This document shows, in pieces, positions 19,338 to 31,001 of a stretch of 64,000 nucleotides of DNA (its first letter is position 1; each line of letters begins with the position of its first letter). The notes under the pieces are model-generated. The model was given only the letters and a program-made list of their open reading frames with translations. It had not been told where the DNA came from and searched no databases. The stretch covers positions 1,776,883 to 1,840,882 of the forward strand of contig JYIP02000004.1 in the NCBI GenBank assembly GCA_001051155.2, in the 5' to 3' direction. Source of the stretch: Chrysoporthe austroafricana. Lineage: Eukaryota; Ascomycota; Sordariomycetes; Diaporthales; Cryphonectriaceae. The translations under genes and the position numbers were made by a program.

Positions 19338-21416
19338 TTACATCACGATGCAAGCCGCCGTCCTCGCCCTCCGCCTCCCACCGCCGACGCCGCCGGCGCC
19401 GGCGCCGCCCTCCTCCTCGTCCGCGTGCGCCATCTGCGCCTCCCTCGCCCTCCTGCGCCGCCTCCGGCCGCCGGCGCCGACCGTCCCCGCCTCCTCGTTC
19501 GCCTGCATGTAGTCGGCCCACTTGCGCTCTAGGCGGTTGGCGGCGGCGAGGTCGCCCTTGAGCACGCGCTTGGTGTGCTCGTTGACGGTCATGTTCCACC
19601 CGTAGAAGCATTTGAGCGCGATGACCTCGGTGGGGAAGGTCTGGTGGCGCTCGCCGCGGCCGTTGAGGGGGTTCTTGATCTCGGCGTTGCGGGACAGCAC
19701 CTCCCGCACCCCGGTCCAGGTGACGTGCTGGCAGTCGTAGACGACCATGCTCAGGCCGATCTGCGGCCGCTGCGAGCGGTCGTCGGTGCGCTGCGAGCGG
19801 CGCCGGACCATCGCGGCGGCCTCGGCGAGGACGAGGTCGGACACGCGGGTGTTGTCTAGCGAGACGGAGCGCAGGGACTTGCAGTTGCGGATCACGGGCA
19901 GCATACCCGTGTCGCCGAGGTTCTCGCAGGAGCTGATGCAGAGATCCTCGAGGTGAGGCGCGCAGGGCGCCTTGGCTAGGTGTTCGGAGAGGACGTGGTT
20001 CGTAAGGCCCCTGCAGTCCTCCAGATCCAGGTGCGTGAGCCGAGGGGTCGTGGCTAGGATCGGCTCTAGAGCCGCGTCTGTAAGGTTGTGGCAGCGAGAG
20101 AGTAACAGACCCTCGAGGTTGGGAACCAGGTGGCCGAGCGCTCTGACACCCTGGGTCGTCAGGCTGCTGCATCGGGAGAGATCCAGATGGCGTAGCTTCC
20201 TCGGAGGGACGATGGGTAGGTCTGTGAGAATGTCGATCGGAGGGTTGACGCCATGAACCAGTGTCTTGAGCGTGCTGTCGGACAGATCGTCGCAGCCGCT
20301 CAGCAGCAGGCGCTCCAAGTTGTTTGTCCTAAACATCACCTGCGCCACCTCTTGGCTGTCAAAGCCCTTGATCTCACGAGCGCGCAGATCCCTGAGCCTG
20401 GGACAGCCCTCGACGACGGCTTTGATGCCGGACGCATCCACGTGCTTGCACCAAGAAACGTTGAGCAGTTCCAGCGACGGACACGATTGCGCAATGAGCT
20501 TGCAGGTCGTGTTCGTCACGGCGGTAAGCCCAGTCAGGTTGAGATGAGCCAGCCCCTCATTGTTCCTGACCAGGCTGTGCAGAGTCGTCCGTTGCAGATT
20601 CCGACAGCCTTCGAGCGTTGCGTTGATGAGGTTCTTGCACGCCCTCACGATGACCTCTGCCCTCTTGTAATGCTCGACCTGAACACAGCCTCTCAGATTA
20701 AGGTCTTTGATGAACGGGCCGGCGGCCACGATGATCTTGGCCAAGGCTTCTGCGGGGATCTCCGAATAGAACTCGGAAGCGTCAAATGACTGCCAGAGCT
20801 GTCCGTCGTAGCAGAGCGCATGGAACTCATGGCTCACCCCCGAGGCAAGAACAAGTTCCCTGGGCTGCAGGTATTCGAGGACCTGGATCTTGATCTCCCG
20901 CGGCAGGTGCTCCCATATGTTGAAAAAGGCCTTCTTTGGTCTGAATTCGGCAGGCAGCGGAACGGTGAGCGTCGACGTTGCAGCCATGTCAAGATTGGTG
21001 AGCCTGCGAGACGCCAGCACGTCTTCCATGCCGTTGAAGTACTCATGGCCTGGCGTCCCAGGGATGGACGTTGGAGCAGTCGACAGCCCCCCCGGTGAGT
21101 GAACGGAGAAGTAGCCAGGACTTGGCTGTGCGAACGGTGAGGGACTCGAGGCCAGGCTCACGCATGAAAAGCTGCTCGGGCCGTGGTAAGGGCTGCTTGA
21201 GGACCTTGCACGGCCGCGGGCTAATGACGGTGATGACACATTGCTGTGAAGTCCTTGAAGCAGTCGGCGGCGTGTACTCTTCTTCTTGGGCCGAACATCC
21301 GGCTCGACCACGGAGGGCGCATTCAGAACGGCCGGGTCGCTGGAGAATGCCTCCAATTCCTCGACGCCGATGTCCATGGCTGCTATGGCGGCCGCTGCTC
21401 TAAGGCTGCTGCTCAT
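19338..21416 (-). CDS. F-box/leucine-rich-repeat protein with C-terminal CaaX box
   Basis: Predicted substrate receptor of an SCF (Skp1-cullin-F-box) ubiquitin ligase. A single exon of 692 aa starts at the first in-frame ATG (21416). A Ser/Pro-rich N-terminal region (about 1-160) is followed by the F-box (about 165-210: IWEHLPREIKIQVLEYLQ). About a dozen LRRs of the cysteine-containing type follow (about 225-560), such as IKDLNLRGC, LELLNVSWCKHVD, LRHLDLSRCSSLT and LTHLDLEDCRGLT. A conserved C-terminal segment (ALKCFYGWNMTVNEHTKRVL) and an Arg/Gly/Ala-rich tail come last. The protein ends in Cys-Ile-Val-Met, a canonical CaaX box, so farnesylation and membrane anchoring are predicted, as known for animal FBXL2/FBXL20. 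The C-terminal coding DNA is extremely GC-rich. Confidence 0.9.
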   Translation of the reverse strand: MSSSLRAAAAIAAMDIGVEELEAFSSDPAVLNAPSVVEPDVRPKKKSTRRRLLQGLHSNVSSPSLARGRARSSSSPYHGPSSFSCVSLASSPSPFAQPSPGYFSVHSPGGLSTAPTSIPGTPGHEYFNGMEDVLASRRLTNLDMAATSTLTVPLPAEFRPKKAFFNIWEHLPREIKIQVLEYLQPRELVLASGVSHEFHALCYDGQLWQSFDASEFYSEIPAEALAKIIVAAGPFIKDLNLRGCVQVEHYKRAEVIVRACKNLINATLEGCRNLQRTTLHSLVRNNEGLAHLNLTGLTAVTNTTCKLIAQSCPSLELLNVSWCKHVDASGIKAVVEGCPRLRDLRAREIKGFDSQEVAQVMFRTNNLERLLLSGCDDLSDSTLKTLVHGVNPPIDILTDLPIVPPRKLRHLDLSRCSSLTTQGVRALGHLVPNLEGLLLSRCHNLTDAALEPILATTPRLTHLDLEDCRGLTNHVLSEHLAKAPCAPHLEDLCISSCENLGDTGMLPVIRNCKSLRSVSLDNTRVSDLVLAEAAAMVRRRSQRTDDRSQRPQIGLSMVVYDCQHVTWTGVREVLSRNAEIKNPLNGRGERHQTFPTEVIALKCFYGWNMTVNEHTKRVLKGDLAAANRLERKWADYMQANEEAGTVGAGGRRRRRRAREAQMAHADEEEGGAGAGGVGGGRRRARTAACIVM

Positions 21417-24400
21417 GGCGTGGTCGAACTGCAGAAATCCAGAGCTCTCTCGAGATCTCAACAAGGGGCTGCTGACAGCCCGAGGGGGCCAAAACTCCAA
21501 GAAGGTCAAACGCGTGATGGCAACCAATCGGGTGGGCCAAGGAAGTCCGAATCCAGACTGTCAGGTCGGTTCTCCACCTGGTGGCGACTTCGTGCACCGT
21601 CTCTTACTTACGTCGAACAATGCCAGTTTCTAGAAATGTTGAACCGTTTACAGGACGTGAGCACAAGCAAGACGACCACACAGCCTCGTGCGTGGTTAGG
21701 ATCCAAGCCCGTCAGTCGATCGCCTCAGGGTGGTGGGCGTGCGAGGTGACAAAACAGCCCAGCCGAGACAATACGAGATCGCAGCCCGGCTCACCCTGCC
21801 ATCGGCGGATTCGCGGCCATACACAGCAGTGTCCTGTTGTCGGTAGTAAGCACAATCTCGGGCGTGGAGGTGATTCAATTGAAGTTTGTGTGGAGGCGAG
21901 GACCGGTCTGAGCTCGAGCTCGCAAGCCGTGCGGTAATAAATGCCTCGGAGGTGAAGAGGTAGAGTAGAGTTGGGCTTTAAGCGTCGGCGACGACCCCTC
22001 AGCGGCGGCCAGGTGAGTGAATTTGGCGAGTGTCGATCCGAAGGCGGGGTGGTGTGTTGGTGGTGAGGAGGCAGAGGCTGGCCCTGGACCCTGTCCTCTG
22101 CAGACCGAACAAGCTCCTAAGTATTGTGGTAGGTTCGCTGCGGCGCTCGGTGTGCTGCCGGATCCGTCGACTCAGGTCCGGTGAGTATCTATCTGCCTTC
22201 GGTAGTCCTGTCCCGCTGGGGCCTGGAGATTCTGTACTGTGCTGTCGAGGAGGACGGCGGGGTTGAGATGAAGTCTGATAGAAGAAAGTCAGTGGCGGTT
22301 GCTGGGTCTTGGCGTGGGTCCAAGTTATATCTCGAAGACGATGGGAATCTGGCTGGTAATGTATGGCATTCTGTCGGGTGACTAGTCGGGTTACATTGCG
22401 AGCGGAGTATTCCTCATTGAATTCCTGGATTGCGTTCCTCACCTTTGTTCTCCTTCGTGCCGTGTTACGTCGGCCGGCCTTGTCTCGCCGTTCCAGATGC
22501 CGAGTGACGATGGGTGGGTGTACCGGGCAGTGCTCAAGACACGGCCTGAGGGCGGAGAACGGGCGACAGAGTGTTGGGACAGGAGCGAGCGAGCGAGTGA
22601 GGCGAGGCGTGAGGAGGAAGAGGAGAGGCGAACGACAGCCTCCCGAGGCCCAGAAAAGAAAAACCTAGCTGCACGGCAAGCATGCAAGCATGCCATACCA
22701 TACACAGCAGTAGTATTCCGCCCATCCATCCATCCAACTCCCTTGCCCCTGGCCGCCTGAGCTGTCTGTCCCTCCAAGTAACCCACCATCCCCTGCAGAG
22801 AACCACCTAAGCAGCCTAGCAGCCCACCTACCCGAACCGGCCCACAGCGATCTGGACCCTGCGTGGGCGTTGGTAGCCCGTTCGAGTCTCCTGCAGAGCA
22901 CCAGCACGCTTTTGGGATGTACCGTGTACTAAGCAGACGCCCCCGTTGGAGGGGGGTGGGGGGCGCATCTCGGTACGGCGATGGCGAGCCTGGGCACGCG
23001 GGCAATGCTGCGAGGTACAGGAGGACATGGTGATGTGGTCCAGCAGCGTCCAGATGACCAGGCCGGTGTGTTCCCGAGACGCTGTCCGTGACCACCTCCC
23101 GTCACCTCTCGCCGGCCAGGGCTGCATGGATCCACACGCCGGCGATTCAGGGCCCTCCGTCGCGTTATCTCTATCACCCTGCGGCATGCTGGGCAGAGCA
23201 GCAGGGTCCGCTCGGGGCTGTAGGGCCGGTCTCGTGAGAGACTTAATGGTGTTGAGCGTGGCTTGGCTTATCGCCCGTTCTGAGTCGCGTGGCCAGCCCG
23301 TCACCGGGTACGTACGCCGCTCTGCGCTTAGTCCAGTAGGGCCGATGTCCCTGCTGGGCCCCCGTGGTCCCCCCTGAGCGAACGTCGTGTGGGACGCTGG
23401 GGCAGGCACGGCAGGTAAGGCGAGAGGGCTGGAGGTCGGCTACTAGTACGGTAGCCGCAGGGCCTACAACAGGGAGTAGTAGGCGGGAAGGGGGTCTCGC
23501 CGCCCCCCTGCAGGGCCAGACATAGGAGAAGATCGTAACGGGAAGAGACCAACACAGCTGCTTGACGAGAGGTGCCCACGGTGCCTCAGCACGACCCGCA
23601 GAGCCATGTGTGGTGGTAAGGCCGCTCCTCAGGTCCTTCAAGCCGCCCGTCGCCGTTGCTCAACGCAGCAGAACAGTGTTGTTGTCCATGATCTGGCAGG
23701 CGAGGAGGGGGCTCTCTCTTCAGTGTTTTCTCGGTTCTCCGGGTGAGAACTTTGGGGCATCCGGCCCACCCACACCAGTGCCACACCTTCTATAGTACTT
23801 AACCGCGTAAACGGCGCGGGGCAACGCAGCTGGTGGGGTTTGGCGGGGTCTGCTGGTTAGAGGGGCCGTCTCTCCCGCCATCGCTATCGATAAGCGAGCG
23901 CACCGAGAATCTCTCCGGATGGTTCCCCCGCGTCCCCCTCTGTTTCCTGCTGGATGCTGGGTTTTGGTTATCTCTGCTGCCTCCCGCCTCTTATCACAAC
24001 TTGGCCTCGTCTCTCTCGAGATCTTGCAAGCATGCGATAGTCCCTGTCCCTGGCCTCTGCCAGTCTCCTTCCCGGTCGGCCAGATGCTGCATCCTGCAGG
24101 ATTGTGAGTCCCACCAGACAAAAACCCAAAACTCGAACGCAAGAGCAGAGAAATACGAGCCAGAACCCGCCCGCCAGTTCATCACCCCAGGTGCCCAGCC
24201 GGCCTTTCCTTCGCACCTGTAAGTCTTATACTTATCCTTCTCATGAGGCTGGAGGGGGGTGTGGCCGCGATCCCAGGGCCCGGTCAGCCAGCTGTCAGCC
24301 GTCAGCTCTGAATCTTTTTGCGTTCTCATCTGCAGATGGCAGCTGGCTGACGCCATGACGGGAGCAAACCACATGGCCCGCTCACACCATAACCGTTCGT

Positions 24401-26818
24401 TGAGGAGGGTCGTATATAAGGTCGAGTGATATCGCGCAGCGTTGCACGGAACGAGGGCCATGTCTCAGCGCCCCCAATCTCCCTGCTGCTGATGGCGATT
24501 ATCTCTGCTCCCCGAGATAACGCACATCTGGCGTCCGGCACCTGTCGCTGTACTTGCTCGGCATGCAGCCTGTCCGTCCGGTGGGATCCCCAGGGTGGGC
24601 TTTTCAGACGGACCCCATTGGCCTCCCGGGCTCTGGCGTGTCTTGGACCGAGCATCTGCCGCCTCGCAGAACATGGGGGCACTCTCGCCCCGCAAGCGAC
24701 TGCTGTCCCCTGCCAGCGGCTTGAGACGATCACCCGCCGTCAGCGGCGGGCACGGCGGACAGTGGCCGGCTGGCGGGGCTAGAGGTGGTGGCGACCGTGA
24801 GCTGCGGGCTCGGCGGCCCGAGTCCACAGGCACGAGGCAGCAGATCGATGCCTCTTCGCTCCTGATCGGCCCTCTCTGAGGAGAAGGGGCCGCCGCCAGG
24901 GCCATCGGGATCTGCTGTCTACACACGTGTGTGGTGTGTCTGCCATCGTACTCGGCGGCAGGAAATGGGCCCCAATCGATACCCACTGTGGCTCTGGAGA
25001 TTCGCAAGTCCATCGTAGCGGAAAGGGCCCAAGACCGCCCAGGGGCTTTGGCCCCGTCCTGAAAGGGTCTTCCCTGACGCAATCGTGTCCGCGCAACGCC
25101 AGGAGGCGAGGCGTTCTCACATGCTGCTGACTAGGCCTGGCGCCGGCACTGGCACTGTGTTGCGGTAGCGTCCTGTCGAGTGAGACGCGTCCGGGGGGGC
25201 GCTGCGCCCAGCTTCGTACGTGCATGCATGCTACGGCAGTCGTAAAACTCCAGCGCAGGGCGAGAGGGCTCCACGGCCAGAGATCCATAGGCCCACACCG
25301 GAGAGCCCAAATTTTCCGCAGGGCGAGGCCGATCAACCCACAAGAGGGACGGCAGGACGCCCAATTCCTGCTCCCCAGCATCGCGGCAGGGAGGCGAGAG
25401 AACCTCGCGGCCCGTCCGGCCAGGAGGGGCCCCGTGTGTGCAGGCCGGGTCTGAGACGCTGGAGGAAGGATGACGATGACATCGCGCTGCTACCGTAGTA
25501 TGCTGCCGTGCTTAGCATCATGCAATTGCAGTGGGGCGCCGTCTCCATACTGCCATCCTGCAGGCCTTCGAGAAGCCTCGAAGAGAACCTTCGGGATACA
25601 ACAGTCCGTTGGCATTATGTAGCCCCTTCGACGCGACCACTTCACCTCGCTGCCCCGTCGTCTTCTGTCCCCGACAAGGTTCCGATGTGCATACTCTCAC
25701 ACAGCACTCCACTGCACCCAGTGCGCTGCGACGAGAGTAGTTTTTTATTTTTGTTTTTTTCCCTGTCGCATTACGGCCCTCGGTCTCGGTCTGAACTGAC
25801 CCTGAGGAGCCCCCGGGTCCCGTACTACCTGGATTGTTGAAATTCTCACCCACGCCGGCTCCAACCGTCCCAATTCCAACCTCGACACAGCAGGACACCT
25901 CACCTTCGAGCCCGGCCCTCTGGAGACGGAAAACGGCCCTGCCCCAGGCCGCCTGCACACAGCATCGACCTTCACGACCCGATTCGATCGTCCACGCGCA
26001 GCTGGCCCGGCGCAGATCTGAGAGCATCTGCCCAGCCCAGCCCAGGGCCGAAAATAGAAAAGAACCGAGAAGGCGGGGGACCCTGTTGGAGTAGGCCAAC
26101 TTAGAACGAGAACCGGCGTCATTGCTTCTTCTCTTCGCCTCATTACTACGCTCTGCCTCATCCCAGCGCTCCATCCTATCCCCCAAGATACCCATTCGCT
26201 TAGATCGGTTTTTGGCCTGTTTGCGGTGCGCTCTCCCGCAGCTCTGCCATTTATTTCTGCGCCGCGTTACGCGAGACAGGTGACTTCGCATCTACTACCT
26301 AGACCCCCTACCTCTCTCTGCAAGCCTTGCAGCGAGCACCCGCACGTCCCGCTGCAGCTGGGGTGGCCGCGGCCCTGCAAGAGACGACCACGACGACGGA
26401 TCCGAACCGAGTCGGTACGGGACGACAGGACACGACACGACACGAAACGACACGAAGCGACACGACACACCCACGAGCTTCCCGCAGAGCAGCCTGCCCT
26501 GACATTGACCTACGCGCGAGCCTATCCATGACTTCGACCTGCCTGCCGTACGACCGTCCGCCGACCTGAGAGCCCCCCCGTCGTGCCGCAAGACTGGGAG
26601 GGCGAGACGCACCCCGTCCCGCCGTTCTGTTTTGAGTGCGTCGCGAGGCCCTGTGCTTGTGTGCGTGTGCCTGCCCAGCCAAGCCGACCACAGCTCGGAG
26701 GCGCGGCTCGCACCAGCTCTCCAAGGCGTTGGATCCGCTGTCCTGCTGCCCTCTTCTCCCCGCCGGATCGACCTCGCTATACAGTTCAAGTGCCCTCGCG
26801 GGCCATCCCACACCCAAG
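21417..26818. other. 5.4-kb intergenic region between divergent genes
   Basis: No protein-like sequence was recognised in either strand; the many open frames are short, mutually overlapping and GC-driven. It must hold the promoters and long leaders of the F-box gene (left) and the PAS kinase (right). A perfect 12-base inverted repeat lies at 24283-24294 and 24340-24351. A CACGA-type tandem tract lies at about 26425-26470. Such length fits the large upstream regions of regulatory genes in filamentous fungi, or an unannotated ncRNA. Confidence 0.55.
24283..24351. repeat. Perfect 12-bp inverted repeat, 45-base spacer
   Basis: GTCAGCCAGCTG at 24283-24294 and CAGCTGGCTGAC at 24340-24351 are exact reverse complements. 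They could form a hairpin or be paired protein-binding sites; each arm ends in or contains CAGCTG, an E-box. Confidence 0.6.
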
Positions 26819-29800
26819 ATGCTCGGGATTAAGGAGGATCGCCGCGAACATGGTATGTTCTGGCCCTGGGACGCCTTGTGGGGTCTGGTCCGGGGACACA
26901 GACGAATGTTGTTGGATCATGAATTGCTGATGCTCCCTCCCTCCCGCTGTAGGAGCCGGATCCCCAGGTCGTGGTGGGGAATCGGATGCCTTGCCTCTGC
27001 CTCCGGGGATACCCAAGAACAGGAGCACGGGCAATCTGGCCCTCACCCCCGTGGATAACTCAGAAAAGGCGCGGATGCGCATGTCGTTTGATGTCGGCTC
27101 AGCAGCGACTGATGGAAGCTTTGCGAGGTAAGGCGGCTCCAAAATCCCACCCTCCTTCTCCAGACGCTGCCGCGACCTGGTTCTCCGCGTCACGTTTAAA
27201 GTTGTCCTCGTGCATGCCTAGAGCCCAATTCAGCAGCCCTTCTGACATATGCCTCACTGTGGCTGCCTGTGCCTCTGGCTATGACTGTACCGCCTCGTAC
27301 CTTGGCCTCTAGGCCTCGACATCATTGCTGTTCTTTCTGCTGCTGCCGCTACCTCCTCTGACTGCGAACTAATCAGTCATGTCGCCGACAGATCCCCCAT
27401 TATGACGGACCATGACCATGGTCTAGGGCTCTCAGGGCTTCGGAGAATCCGTCAGTCGCAACCTCGAAGTGGTACCGCCGGTACGATCGGACCCTCGAAT
27501 CCAGCCTCGCGCAGCCCATCACTCAGCCTCTCCCGCTCGACCTCTATGACTGTGCTGCAGGCCCTGGCCTCAGGCCCTACCTCGCCCGCCATCATGTCTG
27601 AAGACCTGAACCGGTTCCCATCCGAATCCCTGCACTCTTTCTCCTTCGCCCACCAGTCGGAAGAGTTCATCGCCAACCGTACCAATGTGTTGAAACGTTC
27701 TATACAGTACATGCAGGACAGGATAGGCAGGGCAGCTAGCTCCAACCCGGCGTTGGCGAGCGTCCAGGCCAGGGTCTCGGGAGATGTCGAAACACAACAC
27801 ATGCTAGACCTTTTGGCGAAAGCCCACCTCGTGGGCGTCGACGACCCCTCACATCCGGCCGGCCCCCTGACCGGGCCAGCCAATCTGTCTGCCGACAATA
27901 TTTTCGAGAAGAATTTCTTTCCAAGGACCGAGAGCCCCGAGCCGTTTGAGACGCCTTCCTCGTCCCCTACGGCCGCCCGGCCGCCCGAAATTCACGAGCC
28001 GCTGTCCAACAAGGGCAAGACAGCGGAGCCGCGCTCGACAGACTCCTCGCCTACGGCCGAAGGAGACAGCTCCGAGAACTCGTCACGGACGCCGACCAAC
28101 GAGAGCGGAACCACCCAGAAGACGTCACCGCCAGAGACGAGGCGGCCAAGCATGCTGAAGCGCACCTTCACCGACACAGCCCACGCGTCGATGCAGCTGA
28201 AGCTTATGGATGCTATGGCCCAACCCTTCGTCGCCGGGCAGTCCGGCCACGCCGACAGCATGGTTTCTCCTGCGATGTCTCACTCCCTGTCTTCCCTCAA
28301 CGGCGCCAGCACGATAGGGTCTTCAGTGCATGGTCACTCCAGCAGGTGGGTCCCAGCTGCGCAGGCGATCTTCACCACCGAAGCCAAGCCACCCTGGACG
28401 ATCCTTGCGGCCAACGATCTCGCCTGTTTGGTATTTGGCGTGACCAAGGCCGAGGTTCGAAAAATGGGAATTCTAGAGGTCGTACAGGAAGAGAGGCGGT
28501 CCTGGCTGGAGCACAAGCTCCAGCACGGCGACTTCGAAAGTGACGTAGCGGCCGAGGCCGAGGTCGAGGACACGCATGCAAAGACGGTGTCTTCGAATCT
28601 CCTGGGAGCACGCGGCGGCGGCATAACTGCGAAACTCTTGTCCAAGCCGAACTCGAGAACACAGCAGCAACGCAAACAACAAAAGCCTCCCCCCTCGCCA
28701 CCAAAGATGACTCCTGGCAAGCGACCCGAGACCTTTCACAGCGGTGATTGGCGTCCACCGAGAGTCAGCGGCGGAGGGCACTCCAACCACAAGAGCAACA
28801 AGTCGAGAGGCGTTCTGCTGTGTGGGGACGTCGTTCCCATCCAGAAGCGTAATGGCGCTACTGGGTCGGCGAGCTTGTGGGTGAAAGAGAAGCGCATTGG
28901 GTTGATATGGGTACTCGAGGAGATCCATGAAGATGTCGCCTATGTCACCCTCGACGAGGAAGGCACTGTCACGAAGTTAACGGGCAACCTGCGGTCCATC
29001 TGGGGAGACGAGAACCTGCGGCCAGGAGCGGATGTTGGGAAGTTGATACCACGTATACCACGACAAGGTATCGATCCCAGGTTCGGTGCCATCGACTACG
29101 CTCAGATCGCGAAGCGAAAGTACTACACCTGCCGCAACTGCGACAGGGTCAACATCCCAGCGACTGTCGAACAAGTACGAGGAAAGACGGAGCTCCGCGT
29201 CTCCAGCTATCCACACATCGCAGGCATCATCGTCGTCAACCCGACGTCTTTGACCATAAAGAGCTCCAACTCGGTGTTTTGCGGCGCCTTGTTCGGCCAC
29301 GAGAAGCCCGACGGCATGGCGATCAGCTCGCTCCTGCCAGACTTTGACAAGATTCTCCGGATACTGACAGAGGAGGATGGCGTTCAGCTGTTTGACGGAA
29401 TCGTCGTGCCTGAGCATAGTTTCCGAAAGGCATCTGCGTTTTTGGGACTACGTGAGGGCCGACCTGACGCTGCTAGCAGCTTTCTGCGGCCGGAGGGGCT
29501 TCTCGCAAGGCACAGGTCAGTGTCCCTCTGATCTCCTCATCTTAATCTGCACATGCGTTTCCCTGCTCCTGGCTAGCACGCCTCCTTAAGCGAATAGCAC
29601 CTAACCTTAATATATTGCTATGCTAACACTAATGCAGAGACGGCACTGAGCTCAAGATCGATGTTCAGATGAGGGTCGTGAAGAGCGAGAAACAGACAAT
29701 GCTACACGAGGAGTCATTGGCTGAAACCAGTGACGATGAGACCGCGATTGCTGAAGACCGGTTCCCTGTGACACAGAGTGAGATGGTGTACGCCTTGTGG

Positions 29801-31001
29801 ATCACCTACTCCCGACACATCCATGCCACGAGATCGAATCTGGGGGCTGCCTCGCCCCTGCTGTCGGGGGAGGCAACCCCACTCCATCAGCCTTCGCCTG
29901 GTCAAACGCCTGCTCCTACGCCTGCGGAACTGACTCCCGATGATTCCGATGAGCCCCAACAGGAGGCCAAAACATCCTCCATGTTCACTAAGTCGATTAA
30001 GGATGCTGTTTCCAACGCTGCTGCGAGGCTCACTGGCTCAAGTCCGCAAAAGAAAGCGGAGCCGGAGAAACACCAAGAGAAGCCAGCGGCAGCGAAGGCT
30101 GTTAATAAGACTCCGCTCAAAAAGTCGATTGACGACTTCGTGATACTTGAAGAGATGGGCCAGGGCGCCTACGGTCAGGTCAAGCTTGCCAGGTACAAGG
30201 AGAACGGAAAGAAGGTCGTTCTCAAGTACGTCACGAAAAAGCGGATTCTCGTAGACACATGGACGCGGGACAGGAAGCTGGGCACCGTGCCTCTGGAGAT
30301 TCACGTCTTGAACTACCTTCGGAGAGAGGACCTCAGGCATGACAACATTGTCGAAATGGAAGACTTCTTCGAAGACGATGTCAACTACTACATTGAGATG
30401 GTTCCTCACGGTCTGCCGGGTATGGACCTGTTTGACTACATTGAACTGCGCTCGAATATGGAGGAGGATGAATGCCGCAGCATCTTCGTTCAGGTCGCAC
30501 GCGCGATCCATCACCTGCACATCAAGGCGAAGGTTGTACACCGCGACATTAAGGATGAGAACATCGTGCTAGACGGAGAGGGCAACGCCAAGCTCATCGA
30601 CTTCGGCAGCGCGGCGTACATCAAGAGTGGCCCCTTTGATGTATTTGTGGGGACTATAGGTAAGCCTGCCTTTTTCATGCCCATCTCTGCCTAGCCGCAT
30701 GCCACACACAGACTGACAATGTATCACAGATTACGCCGCACCCGAAGTGCTTGCAGGCAAGCCTTACAAAGGCAAAGAGCAAGACGTTTGGGCACTTGGC
30801 ATCCTCCTGTACACAATCATTTATAAGGAGAACCCCTTCTACAGCATTGACGAGATTATGGACCGCGATCTCCGGGTGCCATACACCATCAGCGACGAGA
30901 GTATCGACCTCATCCGCTGTATGCTCAACCGCGACGTGGCGCAGAGATATGACATCAACCAGGTCCTTGATCATCCATGGTGCAAGATAGTCAAAGACTG
31001 A
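26819..31001 (+). CDS. PAS-domain serine/threonine kinase (PAS kinase, Psk-type)
   Basis: Nutrient-responsive kinase; yeast Psk1/Psk2 control glycogen synthesis and translation. Five exons (26819-26852, 26953-27127, 27392-29515, 29638-30659, 30730-31001) give 1208 aa. The 34-nt first exon encodes MLGIKEDRREH; exon 2 ends in GSAATDGSFAR. A Ser/Pro-rich N-terminal half precedes a PAS-like segment at about residues 393-440 (AIFTTEAKPPWTILAANDLA, FGVTKAEV). A second sensory-like region with YYTCRNCDRVNIPA follows. The kinase domain is at about 942-1205: GQGAYGQVKLARY (P-loop), VVLKYV (Lys), HRDIKDEN (catalytic loop, about 1079), LIDFGSAA and GTIDYAAPEVL across the last intron. All catalytic residues are present. 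Upstream lies a 5.4-kb gap, so a long leader is likely. Confidence 0.93.

Noticed and set aside
25518..26291. 257-codon minus frame in the long intergenic gap
   Set aside because: No motifs, Arg/Ser/Gly-rich composition, and no supporting splice or start context.
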